Assembly: GCA_035291705.1 (NCBI GenBank)
Contig: DATDRM010000202.1
Coordinates: 1 to 36,800 of the forward strand
DNA length: 36,800 bases
From: DATDRM01 sp035291705
GTDB lineage: Bacteria > Chloroflexota > Anaerolineae > Anaerolineales > UBA4823
Direction of reading: 5' to 3'
This document shows positions 1-8,452 of the stretch, piece by piece. Both the position numbers and the translations under genes were made by a program. Within the stretch, counting starts at the first letter, position 1. Each line of letters starts with the position of its first letter. The notes beneath the pieces were generated by a model. The model saw nothing but the letters and a program-made list of their open reading frames with translations, was not told the DNA's origin and searched no databases.

Positions 1-107
1 ACAAAGACCTCTTGGGGAGTCGCGGCTGCTGGGGCGCAGCCAGCCAGTAAACTTGCGGCCAACAGAATTAGGATCAGGCCTGAGGCAAGGTAATTTCTTT
101 TAATCAT
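1..107 (-). CDS. Exported lipoprotein, N-terminal part only
   Basis: Only the first 35 codons lie in the window; the gene runs off the left edge. The translation begins MIKRNYLASG, followed by a strongly hydrophobic stretch and the lipobox LAGC, with the lipidated Cys at residue 24, then an Ala/Pro/Thr linker. This is a type II signal peptide, so the mature protein is anchored to the outer face of the membrane. A GAGGAG Shine-Dalgarno sequence sits 8 bases before the ATG. Many such proteins are ABC-transporter substrate-binding components, but nothing visible here fixes the ligand. It lies 95 bp downstream of the phosphoesterase on the same strand. Confidence 0.75.
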   Translation of the reverse strand, partial: MIKRNYLASGLILILLAASLLAGCAPAAATPQEVF

Positions 108-202
108 CGCGATTTCTCCTCGGTAGTTGTTTTCCTTCTCAAGACGTCGATCCCCTGTGAGAAGTTCCATAAGATGGATTACCCCTGCATTGTTATTACC
201 AC

Positions 203-931
203 TCACCAGCCACCGCTCAGGCGGTGGATGTGACGAGCGGGCAGGTCGTGTGCCTGCATGCGGTCTTGAACGCTGGTTACATCGTACGGAACCCGGCGGT
301 AATCCCAGATGTGTTCTTCAGGTTCGAAAATAGCGTAGGAGGCACGCGGGTCCCGGTCGCGCGGCTGGCCGACGGAACCCGGGTTAAAGATGGCGCGCGG
401 AGCCATGGCGATCTGGTGGCCGGTTTCGGGAATGATCAGATCCGCGGAGCGTCGTCCCGCGTTGAGCTGGTAGATGACCGGTAAATGGCTGTGTCCAACG
501 AAGCAAAAGGGGGTTTCGAAATGGGCGAAGTTTTGGGTGGCGGTGCGGGTATCCAGCAGGTATTCCCAGACTGGCTGACGCGGGCTGCCGTGGACCAGCG
601 TGACAGAGTTTAACAAGGCGCGTTCTGGCAGGTTGCGCAAATAGTCTGCATTGGCTGAAGCGAGGTTTTGTTGTGTCCACACCACGGCCTGGCGGGCTTC
701 CGGATTGAAAGAATCGATCTCAATTTGCCCAAGGACGGCGGCGTCGTGATTGCCGATCAGGCAAAGTAAGTTGGGGAGCTGGCGCACCCGCTGGATGCAT
801 TCATTGGGGTCTGGACCGTAACCGACCAGGTCGCCCAGGCACCAGGCCGCGTCGACTTCACCAGCATCGGCAATTACGGCTTCCAAAGCGGTCAGGTTGG
901 CGTGAATATCAGAAATGATCAGGATACGCAT
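203..931 (-). CDS. Calcineurin-like metallophosphoesterase (YfcE/MJ0936-like)
   Basis: The protein has the dinuclear-metal signature blocks in order: ILIISDIHAN at the N terminus, LGDLVGYGP, GNHD, LVHGSP and FVGHSHLP, then FNPGSVGQPRD near the C terminus. These are the metal and phosphate ligands of the calcineurin-like fold, and the length (about 242 aa) suits small bacterial phosphodiesterases of the YfcE type. The real substrate cannot be told from sequence. I prefer the ATG at 931, which places the core strand right at the N terminus; a GTG at 946 would add five residues (MSTHP), and neither start has a good Shine-Dalgarno. It follows the methyltransferase on the same strand and may be co-transcribed. 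Confidence 0.85.
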   Translation of the reverse strand: MRILIISDIHANLTALEAVIADAGEVDAAWCLGDLVGYGPDPNECIQRVRQLPNLLCLIGNHDAAVLGQIEIDSFNPEARQAVVWTQQNLASANADYLRNLPERALLNSVTLVHGSPRQPVWEYLLDTRTATQNFAHFETPFCFVGHSHLPVIYQLNAGRRSADLIIPETGHQIAMAPRAIFNPGSVGQPRDRDPRASYAIFEPEEHIWDYRRVPYDVTSVQDRMQAHDLPARHIHRLSGGW

Positions 932-979
932 GGGGTGAGTAGACACTTGGACAGAAGAGATACACCTGGGTGGGAACTA

Positions 980-1702
980 TTATACTATCATCCAAACCTG
1001 ATATAGGCCTAGCTGGCCTCCCTTTCCGTCGGAGAGAAAAGTTTTGCCGATCGTGAATCCTGATTCTCTGGCCAGTTCAGCCAGCTCCTCCAGGGTGAAC
1101 AAGTGAACATATCGTAAGCCCAGGCCGCCATGTCGCCAGTCGATCAGGTAATCGCCGGGGTCGACTTCAGCCTCGCTCAGGTCGATCTTCTCCCACAGCT
1201 GAAGGCGAGCGCGCAGGCGCGGGCTGTGCAAGAATTGCCACTCGGAGTGGATGAAGCACCCCGTTGGGGATAGGTGCGTTCTTACCCTCTCCAATACTTG
1301 ATGGCGCAGGGCAGCCCCAGGCAGGTGGTGGAGCACGGCAAAGGCCAGGATGACATCGAAAGTCGAAAGGGGAAGGTCCCGGTCCCAGTCAGGGGTGGCC
1401 AGGTCTCTTTGCAGGAAGGTACTGAACGAGGCATCTGGCAGGTCCTTACGCGCTTCGGACAGCAATCCGGCACTCAGGTCCAGCCCAATATAGTGGCCTT
1501 GATGAGCCCTTCTCACCAGTTCTCGTCCCAATTCCCCGTTGCCACAGCCTAAATCCAGCACGTTTGCAGCGCTGTCCAGCGAGGCCACGACCTGCCTGAC
1601 GCCGGGTTGCAACCGTTGCCGGGTGGCAGAAAATTGGAGGGCAAAGGTCTGGTAAAATTGTCGATTGAGGTCGAGCAGGCGATTAATGGTGGTTACGTTC
1701 AT
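980..1702 (-). CDS. Class I SAM-dependent methyltransferase
   Basis: A 240-aa protein with the Rossmann methyltransferase motif I (VLDLGCGNGELGREL, about residues 48-62), an acidic end to the second strand (YIGLDLSAGLL) and a motif IV/post-IV region FDVILAFAVLHHLPG. This is the Methyltransf_25/11 type, acting on a small molecule or a modified nucleotide; the acceptor is unknown. The start codon lies exactly 6 bases after a TAGAAT -10 box, so the message is probably leaderless. It is divergent from elp3, across a tandem-repeat spacer. Confidence 0.85.
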   Translation of the reverse strand: MNVTTINRLLDLNRQFYQTFALQFSATRQRLQPGVRQVVASLDSAANVLDLGCGNGELGRELVRRAHQGHYIGLDLSAGLLSEARKDLPDASFSTFLQRDLATPDWDRDLPLSTFDVILAFAVLHHLPGAALRHQVLERVRTHLSPTGCFIHSEWQFLHSPRLRARLQLWEKIDLSEAEVDPGDYLIDWRHGGLGLRYVHLFTLEELAELARESGFTIGKTFLSDGKGGQLGLYQVWMIV

Positions 1703-1708
1703 AGGACT

Positions 1709-1737
1709 ATTCTAAGACGGGTGACGTGAAATGTGAA
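1709..1737 (-). promoter_or_regulatory. Promoter of the methyltransferase gene, -35 inside a tandem repeat
   Basis: On the minus strand TTCACA (1737-1732), a 17-bp spacer and TAGAAT (1714-1709) form a sigma-70-type promoter. The start codon is six bases downstream, so transcription should begin at or next to the ATG. The -35 hexamer is the complement of the TGTGAA part of the adjacent 21-bp repeat. Confidence 0.55.
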
Positions 1738-1786
1738 GCAGGAAACGTGAAATGTGAAACGGATTACGTGAAACGTGAGACGTGAG
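1724..1786. repeat. Three 21-bp tandem repeats built on a heptamer (ACGTGAA/ATGTGAA)
   Basis: Copies begin at 1724, 1745 and 1766, exactly 21 bp apart. Each starts with ACGTGAAAYGTGA; the last has drifted to CGTGAGACGTGAG. The unit is three heptamers long. The array fills the divergent spacer between the methyltransferase and elp3. Confidence 0.85.
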
Positions 1787-1796
1787 ACTGGATAGG

Positions 1797-3410
1797 ATGA
1801 TGGATAAGCGGGATTGGTGGCAGGCGCGTGAATATTCAAAAGAGAGGATGGCCCTGGCTCGGCGCATCCTGGAGGAAGTGCGCGCCGGACGGCGGGTCGC
1901 CGAAGCGGTCGGGCGGAATCCTTTGCCCGGCGGGGTTGGTTACCTGGGTAAACACATGCTGGTGGCCGCCTACCAACAATTGGTCGAAAGCGGGGAATGG
2001 CAACCAGACCCGCGTCTATTGGCGCGCATCCGAATGAAACCGGTGCGGACGCTGTCCGGTGTGACCGTGGTGACTGTACTGACCAAGCCGTACCCGTGCC
2101 CGGGAAAGTGTATTTTTTGCCCTACCGACGTGCGCATGCCAAAGAGCTACCTGCCGGATGAACCCGGCGCCATGCGTGCGCTGCAGCACGATTTTGATCC
2201 TTACAACCAGGTGAAATCCCGCCTGGAGGCGCTGGAGGCGGTCGGCCACCCGACGGATAAGATCGAGCTGCTGGTGCTGGGTGGGACATGGAGCGCTTAC
2301 CGCCGGGATTACCAGGAATGGTTTATCCTGCGCATTTTTGACGCCCTGAACAAAGTGGAATCCAAGACATTGGTGGAGGCACAGGCACGCAATGAAACGG
2401 CCGCCCATCGCAACGTGGGGCTGGCCATCGAAACCCGGCCGGATCACATCGACCAACAGGAGCTGGCCTGGCTGCGCTATCTTGGAGTGACCAAAGTGCA
2501 GTTGGGCGCCCAAAGCCTGGACGATCGCATCCTGGAATTGAACCAGCGCGGCCATACCGTGGAGCAGACGCGACAGGCGGTTTCCCTGCTGCGAGCTGGC
2601 GGTTTCAAAATCGTCTTGCACTGGATGCCGAACCTTCTGGGGGCTACTCCCGCATCGGACCGGGTAGATTTCCTCCGGCTGTGGGATGGATTTTGCCCGG
2701 ATGAGATCAAGATTTATCCCAACCAGTTGCTTGCCAACGCAGAGTTGTATGAATATTGGCAGCGCGGCGAGTTTGAGCCTTATACGACGAAGGAACTAAT
2801 CGACCTGATCGCGGATATCAAGCCAACCATCCCGCGCTATTGCCGGGTCAACCGGGTGATCCGCGATATCCCCTCTACGAACGTCGTGGAAGGCAACAAA
2901 CGCACCAGCTTGCGGCAGGACATTCACATAGAAATGAAAAAGCGCGGGACGCGCTGCCAGTGTATCCGCTGCCGGGAAGTGCGCAGACAGCCGGTTGGCA
3001 GGGAGAGCTTGAGACTCGAGGATCAGATCTACCAGACCGGGGCAGCTGAGGAACACTTCCTCTCATTCGTGACCGAGGAGGATAAGATCGCCGCCTTCCT
3101 GCGCCTATCGTTGCCGGAGCTTGATGAGCATGGCAAACCGCCTCTTGAAACAGATTTGGCAGATTTGCCAGGTGCAGCCATCGTTCGCGAGGTGCACGTG
3201 TATGGTCAGTCACTCGAAGTTGGTGCGAAGCAGGATGGGTTGGCGCAGCACACCGGAATGGGGACGCAGTTACTCCACCGGGCGGAAGAAATTGCCCACC
3301 GCAAAGGCTTTCGCCGGCTAGCGGTGATCGCAGCAGTTGGCACGCGGCGTTATTATCTCCAACGGGGGTTTCAACGCGGGGAATACTACTTAATCAAAGA
3401 TTTAGCCTGA
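1797..3410 (+). CDS. elp3: Elp3 family tRNA uridine(34) acetyltransferase (radical SAM + GNAT)
   Basis: Stand-alone bacterial Elp3, about 537 aa. It has the radical SAM domain with the Elp3 cluster motif CPGKCIFC (C-x3-C-x2-C, about residues 101-108), then PDEPGA, ETRPD and VQLGAQS blocks, a Zn-binding region with CQCIRC, and a C-terminal GNAT acetyltransferase domain with the acetyl-CoA loop GMGTQLL and RRYYLQRGF. Elp3 makes the cm5U34 modification on wobble uridines; bacterial single-subunit forms are known from Chloroflexota such as Dehalococcoides. An upstream GTG at 1782 is in frame but lies in the repeat array, so I take the ATG at 1797 (or the adjoining ATG at 1800). Confidence 0.93.
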   Translation: MMDKRDWWQAREYSKERMALARRILEEVRAGRRVAEAVGRNPLPGGVGYLGKHMLVAAYQQLVESGEWQPDPRLLARIRMKPVRTLSGVTVVTVLTKPYPCPGKCIFCPTDVRMPKSYLPDEPGAMRALQHDFDPYNQVKSRLEALEAVGHPTDKIELLVLGGTWSAYRRDYQEWFILRIFDALNKVESKTLVEAQARNETAAHRNVGLAIETRPDHIDQQELAWLRYLGVTKVQLGAQSLDDRILELNQRGHTVEQTRQAVSLLRAGGFKIVLHWMPNLLGATPASDRVDFLRLWDGFCPDEIKIYPNQLLANAELYEYWQRGEFEPYTTKELIDLIADIKPTIPRYCRVNRVIRDIPSTNVVEGNKRTSLRQDIHIEMKKRGTRCQCIRCREVRRQPVGRESLRLEDQIYQTGAAEEHFLSFVTEEDKIAAFLRLSLPELDEHGKPPLETDLADLPGAAIVREVHVYGQSLEVGAKQDGLAQHTGMGTQLLHRAEEIAHRKGFRRLAVIAAVGTRRYYLQRGFQRGEYYLIKDLA

Positions 3411-3509
3411 TGCCTGCAAATCGCTGATTTTATCGGCAACTATCAGAACTGCAAACGAAAAGTGACATTTCAGATAGGGTCAGAGCGTGGATAGCCGATA
3501 GAAAAAGTC

Positions 3510-3515
3510 TATAAT
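3510..3515 (+). promoter_or_regulatory. -10 box (TATAAT) directly before the hybrid kinase
   Basis: A perfect TATAAT ends six bases before the ATG at 3522, predicting a leaderless transcript. The -35 is poor (TGGATA, 16 bp upstream). No Shine-Dalgarno is present. Confidence 0.55.
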
Positions 3516-3521
3516 GGGCGC

Positions 3522-6500
3522 ATGGCAAAAAAGGCGCCTCAAACACAGGAGATCAACGAGGAGGAGTGGGCGGAAGAGGTCCTGCGTCGCCGGGCTGAGG
3601 AGCTTGCCAGGTTGCATGCGATTTCCCTGGAAATCACAGCTGCTCACTCGCTTCCTGACTTGCTTCAAATCATTGCTAAACGGGCGGCGCGTTTGCTCAA
3701 TGTTCCCGGCGGCAGCTTATCTCTCTGCGATCAGCAACGGCAGGAAGTCACTATTCACGCAGAAAGTAACCCGTTCAGAAAGGATTACACTGGGGTTAAG
3801 GTCAAATATGGCGAAGGGGCGGCGGGGGTTGTTGCCCAGACCGGGAAGCCGTTGATCATTGATGATTACCGCGTCTGGCCAGGACGTTCCTCTGTTTATG
3901 AGCAGGACCAACCTTATTCGGCGGTGCTCAGCGTACCCTTGATCTGGCAGGGACAGGTGATCGGGGTGTTGCAGGTATTGGATGAAATAGACCAGCGCCG
4001 TTTCACGGAGACTGACCTAGAGTTATTAACCTTGTTTGCCAATCAGTCAGCCATCGCCATCGAGAACGCGCGTTTGGTTGAGATGGAGGAAAAGCGCGTT
4101 GCCCAGTTGGAATTGTTACGCCAGACAAGCCTCAGCCTGACCGCCAGCCTTGACCTCAGCGAGGTATTAGACAGGATCCTGGAATGCACCTTAACTTTGC
4201 TACCTGGGGCGAACAACGGTCATATATTCCTTTACCACCCAGAAAGCGGCGGCCGGCTGGCTTTTGGAGCAGCCTTGTGGCCTGATGGACGGCGGGGTCA
4301 ATTGATAGCTGAACCGAGGCCCGAGGGTCTGACTTACACGGTTGCTCGCCTGGGAGAGCCCATACTGGTGCCGGATATGCGTACCCACCCGCTATATGCC
4401 AGCGCTCCGTCCTCATGGACTGGATCGATTTTCAGTCTCCCGCTGAAAATTGGCGAACGTGTGGTGGGAGTGATGAACGTCTCGCATACGAAGCCAGGAG
4501 GTTTCTCCGAACCTGACTTACAGGCATTAAGGTTGTTCGGGGACCAGGCAGCGATCGCCATCGAGAATGCCCGTCTCTTTCAGGAGGCAGCTACAGAACG
4601 CCGCCATTTGAGCCTGCTATACGATATCGGGCGAGATTTAGCTCCCAGTCTGAATGTGGATGAGATCCTCCAACGCGCCGCCCAGCTGACGAGCCGGGCT
4701 CTGGGAGGAACCTATGGAAAAGCATATCTCTTCCTGCCCGAGGAGAATCGGCTCTGTTTGCGAGGTGCATCTGGATATTCTGAAGAACAATTTGATATTC
4801 TGCGGAAATTAAGTGTTTTTGGCCTTGGGGAAGGATTGGTCGGATGGGTGGCTTTAAACCGCCAACCGTTGCTCCTATCTGATGTTCAACACGACGCACG
4901 CTGGAAACACGTGCCGGGATGTGATGAGGAGATCCACTCTGCCATCCTGGCTGCGATCCTGCATGGAGAGCGGCTACTGGGCGTATTTACCCTGCTACAC
5001 CATGAAATAGCTGCCTTTACCCCAGATCATTTAGACTTGTTGCAAGCGATCTGCCAACAGATAGGATTGACTCTGAGTAATGTCGAGCGATACCAGCAAG
5101 TCCAAACCCTGGTAGACCTGCTCGCGGCTGAACAAAAACGCCTCGAGAACCTGGTGGAGCGATTGCCAGTGGGCGTGCTACTATTGGACGCAAATTACCG
5201 GTTGGAGGTAGTTAATTCATTCGGCAGGGAAATCCTAATGTTGCTGGGTTCAGGCGGGTTGAATGAAAGGCTGGTCCGGTTAGGGCCGCATGCGATCGAT
5301 GACCTGGTCAACAGAGACCATGAAAGTCGGCCGGTTGAGATCCTTTTAGAAGAACCTGCCAAAATGATGCTCGAAGTAGAGATTCTAACGCTTGGCGTCG
5401 AACGCGCCCAGTGGGTGGTGATGATCCGGGATGTGACCCAGGAACGCCAGAACCAGGCGCGCATTCAAATGCAAGAGCGCCTGGCCACGGTTGGCCAACT
5501 GGCGGCTGGCATTGCGCATGACTTCAACAATATCATGGCCGCTATCCTTGTCTACACTGATTTGCTTAAAAAGGATCTGGAATTGGTGCCGGCTGGCCGT
5601 GAGCGGTTGACTATTATCCAACAACAGGTGCAGCGCGCTGCCAGCCTGATCCGGCAGATCCTGGATTTCAGCCGCCGGTCGGTGATGGAACAAAGCACGC
5701 TGGACATGCTACCCTTCATCAAGGAATTGGATAAGCTCCTGGCGCGGATTTTGCCTGAGACGATCCGCGTTGAATTGACTTACCAACCGGATTCATATCT
5801 GGTAAATGCCGATCCTGCCCGTTTGCAACAGGTCTTTATGAACCTAGCTGTCAATGCCCGTGACGCAATGCCCGAAGGTGGAACCTTACGCTTTGCCCTC
5901 AACCGCCTGCGGCTCCAACCCAAGGACAATCCACCCTCTCCCTACCTGCCGCCAGGGGAATGGGTGGTGGTTACCGTCAGCGATACCGGCACCGGGATCG
6001 TGCCCGAGGCAATCCCGCATATTTTCGAACCCTTCTTTACCACCAAACCGGTTGGACAGGGTACCGGATTAGGATTGGCTCAGGCGTATGGCATTATCAA
6101 GCAACATGATGGGTATATTGACGTGCAAAGTATGCCAGGCGATGGAACCAGTTTTACTATCTACCTGGCGTCCCTGCCAAGCCCCGAGGCGGAGATTTCC
6201 CCAGAGCAAGAGTCATATCCGGCCGAGGGGATGGGAGAGACGATCTTGGTTGTAGAAGACGATGAGGTCACGCGGATAGCCATGCAGGCGTTGCTCGAGG
6301 CGCAAAATTACCGGGTAATCACCGCGGGAGACGGCGGTGAAGCCTTAAATCTCTACGAACAGAACCCGGATGGCATCGCGCTGTTAGTGAGCGACGTGGT
6401 GATGCCGAAGATGGGAGGAGTGGCGTTGTACCGCGCCTTGCGGGAACGCTGGCCGCAGGTGAAGATGCTGCTGGTCACCGGCCATCCTCTGCAGGAGGAG

Positions 6501-6614
6501 AATCAAGCATTGCTGGAGGAGAACCGGGTGTGCTGGATGCAGAAGCCGTTCTCCGTGCCCGATTTCTGTCAGGCAGTGAATGTCTTATTGGATGGCAAAG
6601 GGCGAGCGATTTAA
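3522..6614 (+). CDS. Hybrid sensor histidine kinase, three GAF domains, PAS-like, HisKA, HATPase, REC
   Basis: A 1030-aa soluble kinase with no membrane segments. Order: coiled-coil start, GAF1 (about 43-185), GAF2 (about 205-350), GAF3 (about 375-520), PAS-like domain (about 535-640, LPVGVLLLDANYRLEVVN), HisKA with phosphoacceptor His666 in GIAHDFNN, HATPase_c with N box NLAVNARDAMPEGG, G1 DTGTGI, F box FEPFFTTK and G2 GTGLGLA, then a C-terminal receiver with acidic pocket VVEDDE and phospho-Asp958 in SDVVMPKMGG. GAF domains may sense small ligands, light through bilins or redox; none shows an obvious chromophore Cys, so the signal is open. No separate regulator is adjacent. Its stop overlaps the convergent btuD stop by four bases. 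Confidence 0.93.
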   Translation: MAKKAPQTQEINEEEWAEEVLRRRAEELARLHAISLEITAAHSLPDLLQIIAKRAARLLNVPGGSLSLCDQQRQEVTIHAESNPFRKDYTGVKVKYGEGAAGVVAQTGKPLIIDDYRVWPGRSSVYEQDQPYSAVLSVPLIWQGQVIGVLQVLDEIDQRRFTETDLELLTLFANQSAIAIENARLVEMEEKRVAQLELLRQTSLSLTASLDLSEVLDRILECTLTLLPGANNGHIFLYHPESGGRLAFGAALWPDGRRGQLIAEPRPEGLTYTVARLGEPILVPDMRTHPLYASAPSSWTGSIFSLPLKIGERVVGVMNVSHTKPGGFSEPDLQALRLFGDQAAIAIENARLFQEAATERRHLSLLYDIGRDLAPSLNVDEILQRAAQLTSRALGGTYGKAYLFLPEENRLCLRGASGYSEEQFDILRKLSVFGLGEGLVGWVALNRQPLLLSDVQHDARWKHVPGCDEEIHSAILAAILHGERLLGVFTLLHHEIAAFTPDHLDLLQAICQQIGLTLSNVERYQQVQTLVDLLAAEQKRLENLVERLPVGVLLLDANYRLEVVNSFGREILMLLGSGGLNERLVRLGPHAIDDLVNRDHESRPVEILLEEPAKMMLEVEILTLGVERAQWVVMIRDVTQERQNQARIQMQERLATVGQLAAGIAHDFNNIMAAILVYTDLLKKDLELVPAGRERLTIIQQQVQRAASLIRQILDFSRRSVMEQSTLDMLPFIKELDKLLARILPETIRVELTYQPDSYLVNADPARLQQVFMNLAVNARDAMPEGGTLRFALNRLRLQPKDNPPSPYLPPGEWVVVTVSDTGTGIVPEAIPHIFEPFFTTKPVGQGTGLGLAQAYGIIKQHDGYIDVQSMPGDGTSFTIYLASLPSPEAEISPEQESYPAEGMGETILVVEDDEVTRIAMQALLEAQNYRVITAGDGGEALNLYEQNPDGIALLVSDVVMPKMGGVALYRALRERWPQVKMLLVTGHPLQEENQALLEENRVCWMQKPFSVPDFCQAVNVLLDGKGRAI

Positions 6615-7399
6615 AACCCGTCTCTGGCATGCCCGTCTGGCAAAACGAGGGGAGTGCCATAGGTGGGGTGAGCGATCACCTGGAGAGGCACCCGATACGC
6701 CTCCATAAGGTGCTGGCGGGTTAATACTTGATCAGGATTTCCTGAGGCGCGCAGATGACCATTCACGAGCAGCGCGACCTGGTCGCTATACAGGGCGACC
6801 AGGTTGAGATCGTGCAAGGCCATCAGCACGGCCAGGCCCTGTTCTCGAGCGAGATGTCGCACTAAGCTGAGCAAATTGGATTGGTGATGCAGGTCCAGGT
6901 GGGCGGTGGGTTCGTCAAGCAGCAGAATGGGCGTGTCTTGTGCCAGGGCGCGCGCTAGCAATATTAACTGCTGCTCACCTCCGGAGAGCTCGTCCACACG
7001 CCGATCAACCAGATCGAGGGTCTGAGTGCGTTCCAGCGCCCATTGGGTGCGTTGAAGGTCGCGCTGGCTGGGCTGTCCCAGCCAACCCAGATGAGGGGTG
7101 CGGCCTAGAAGCACTGTCTGCCAGACTGTGTAAGACGGAGGGAGTTTTCGCGCCTGTGGAACTACTGCCAGGAAGCGCGCCCGCTGGGTGGCTGATAGAA
7201 GGGTTAAATCTCTATCAAAAGCCTGCACCCTCCCGGCCAAAGGGCGGATCACTCCACTGATGGCGCGGAGCAGGGTCGTTTTGCCAGCGCCGTTCGGCCC
7301 GATCAAGGCGAAGACTTCGCCGGATTTCACACTCAAAGAAACCCCTTGAAGAACAGGCCGTGAGCCATAACTAACAGAGAGAGACTGGATGGTGAGCAT
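6611..7399 (-). CDS. btuD: Cobalamin ABC importer, ATP-binding protein
   Basis: A 262-aa ABC ATPase of the iron-siderophore/B12 type: Walker A GPNGAGKTT (about residues 34-42), Q-loop near VVPQARKL, signature LSGGEQQ, Walker B ILLLDEPTAHLDL and the H-loop ALHDLN. It works with the BtuC permease to power import. The family alone does not separate B12 from siderophore or haem import, but the operon is preceded by a cobalamin riboswitch, so B12 is the strongest call. It begins 21 bp after btuC. Confidence 0.88.
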   Translation of the reverse strand: MLTIQSLSVSYGSRPVLQGVSLSVKSGEVFALIGPNGAGKTTLLRAISGVIRPLAGRVQAFDRDLTLLSATQRARFLAVVPQARKLPPSYTVWQTVLLGRTPHLGWLGQPSQRDLQRTQWALERTQTLDLVDRRVDELSGGEQQLILLARALAQDTPILLLDEPTAHLDLHHQSNLLSLVRHLAREQGLAVLMALHDLNLVALYSDQVALLVNGHLRASGNPDQVLTRQHLMEAYRVPLQVIAHPTYGTPLVLPDGHARDGF

Positions 7400-7420
7400 G
7401 CTTAAGAACCCCTTCGACGT

Positions 7421-8452
7421 TTACTCGCGTATTTTCCCGCCTTGGGAGCGGCGCAAGACCCATAGAAAGAAGGGAGCGCCTGCCAGAGCGGTGATCACCC
7501 CCACCGGCAATTCCTGGGGGGCCAGGACGATGCGGGCAAGCAGATCGGCGATCAGGAGCGCCGTTGCCCCGCCCAAGACCGAGAGTGGGATCAGGTGGCG
7601 GTAGTCTGGTCCCCAGAGCAGGCGGACCAGGTGGGGGACGATCAGACCAATAAAACCGATCACACCAGAAAAAGCGACTGCCGTAGCCGTAGTCAACGAC
7701 GCAGCCAGGACTACTATAGTTTTTATCCGCTCCACCGGTAAACCGAGTTGGAGGGCTTGTTCATCTCCAAATTGGAGTACATTAAGCGAGTGGCCGGAAG
7801 TGAGCAGCACGCCAATGCCAAGCGTTAAATAGGGCAAGGCTGCATAAACCGGGTCCCAACCGGTCATCGTGGAGCCGCCCAGCAGCCAGGCTAATGCACG
7901 CCGTACCTCGCCCTCCGAACGGAGCATAAAGAACGAGGTCAATGCAGAGGCAAAGGAGCCCACTGCTACGCCAGCCAGGATGAGGGTGGTCGTGGGGAGC
8001 GCGTTCCTCGACCTGGCCAGGGAGTAGACGATGGCTACAGTCAGGATGGCTCCCAAAAAGGCTGTAACTGGGATGGTGAAATATCCCAATATGTTATCGG
8101 GCCAGTTAGCAGACATGGCTAACACGGCGCCCAGGCCAGCACCCGAAGCAACACCGATCAAGTAAGGGTCAGCCAGGGGGTTGCGGAAGAGACCCTGGTA
8201 AGCTGCTCCGCTGCCGGCCAGGGCGGCACCGGTCAGGGCGATCAAAATCGTGTGCGGCAAGCGCAGCTGGAAGACGATCGTATTGAAAGTCTCCGGCCAA
8301 TCCCCGGAGCTTGATAATCCTGGTAATGTCGTAGCCAGCATTCGCGCGACCGTACCTGGAGGGATGAACACCGCCCCTACTGCGACGCTGAACAGCGAGG
8401 CGAGAGCCAGGAGTAATAAATTGAGCAGGAAGGGACGTGCAGGGAAATTCAT
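7421..8452 (-). CDS. btuC: Cobalamin ABC importer, FecCD-type permease
   Basis: A 343-aa polytopic membrane protein of the BtuC/FecCD family with about 9-10 hydrophobic segments. Recognisable family blocks are LRLPHTILIALTGAALAGSGAAYQGLFRNPLADPYLIGV near the N-terminal third and SGVIGFIGLIVPHLVRLLWGPD with the C-terminal part, the coupling region to the ATPase. The start codon overlaps the btuF stop by four bases (ATGA), which shows translational coupling. The last residues are basic. Confidence 0.9.
   Translation of the reverse strand: MNFPARPFLLNLLLLALASLFSVAVGAVFIPPGTVARMLATTLPGLSSSGDWPETFNTIVFQLRLPHTILIALTGAALAGSGAAYQGLFRNPLADPYLIGVASGAGLGAVLAMSANWPDNILGYFTIPVTAFLGAILTVAIVYSLARSRNALPTTTLILAGVAVGSFASALTSFFMLRSEGEVRRALAWLLGGSTMTGWDPVYAALPYLTLGIGVLLTSGHSLNVLQFGDEQALQLGLPVERIKTIVVLAASLTTATAVAFSGVIGFIGLIVPHLVRLLWGPDYRHLIPLSVLGGATALLIADLLARIVLAPQELPVGVITALAGAPFFLWVLRRSQGGKIRE

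Noticed and set aside
2016..2621. A 201-codon minus-strand open frame inside elp3
   Set aside because: It is a shadow of a strongly conserved gene and has no recognisable features.
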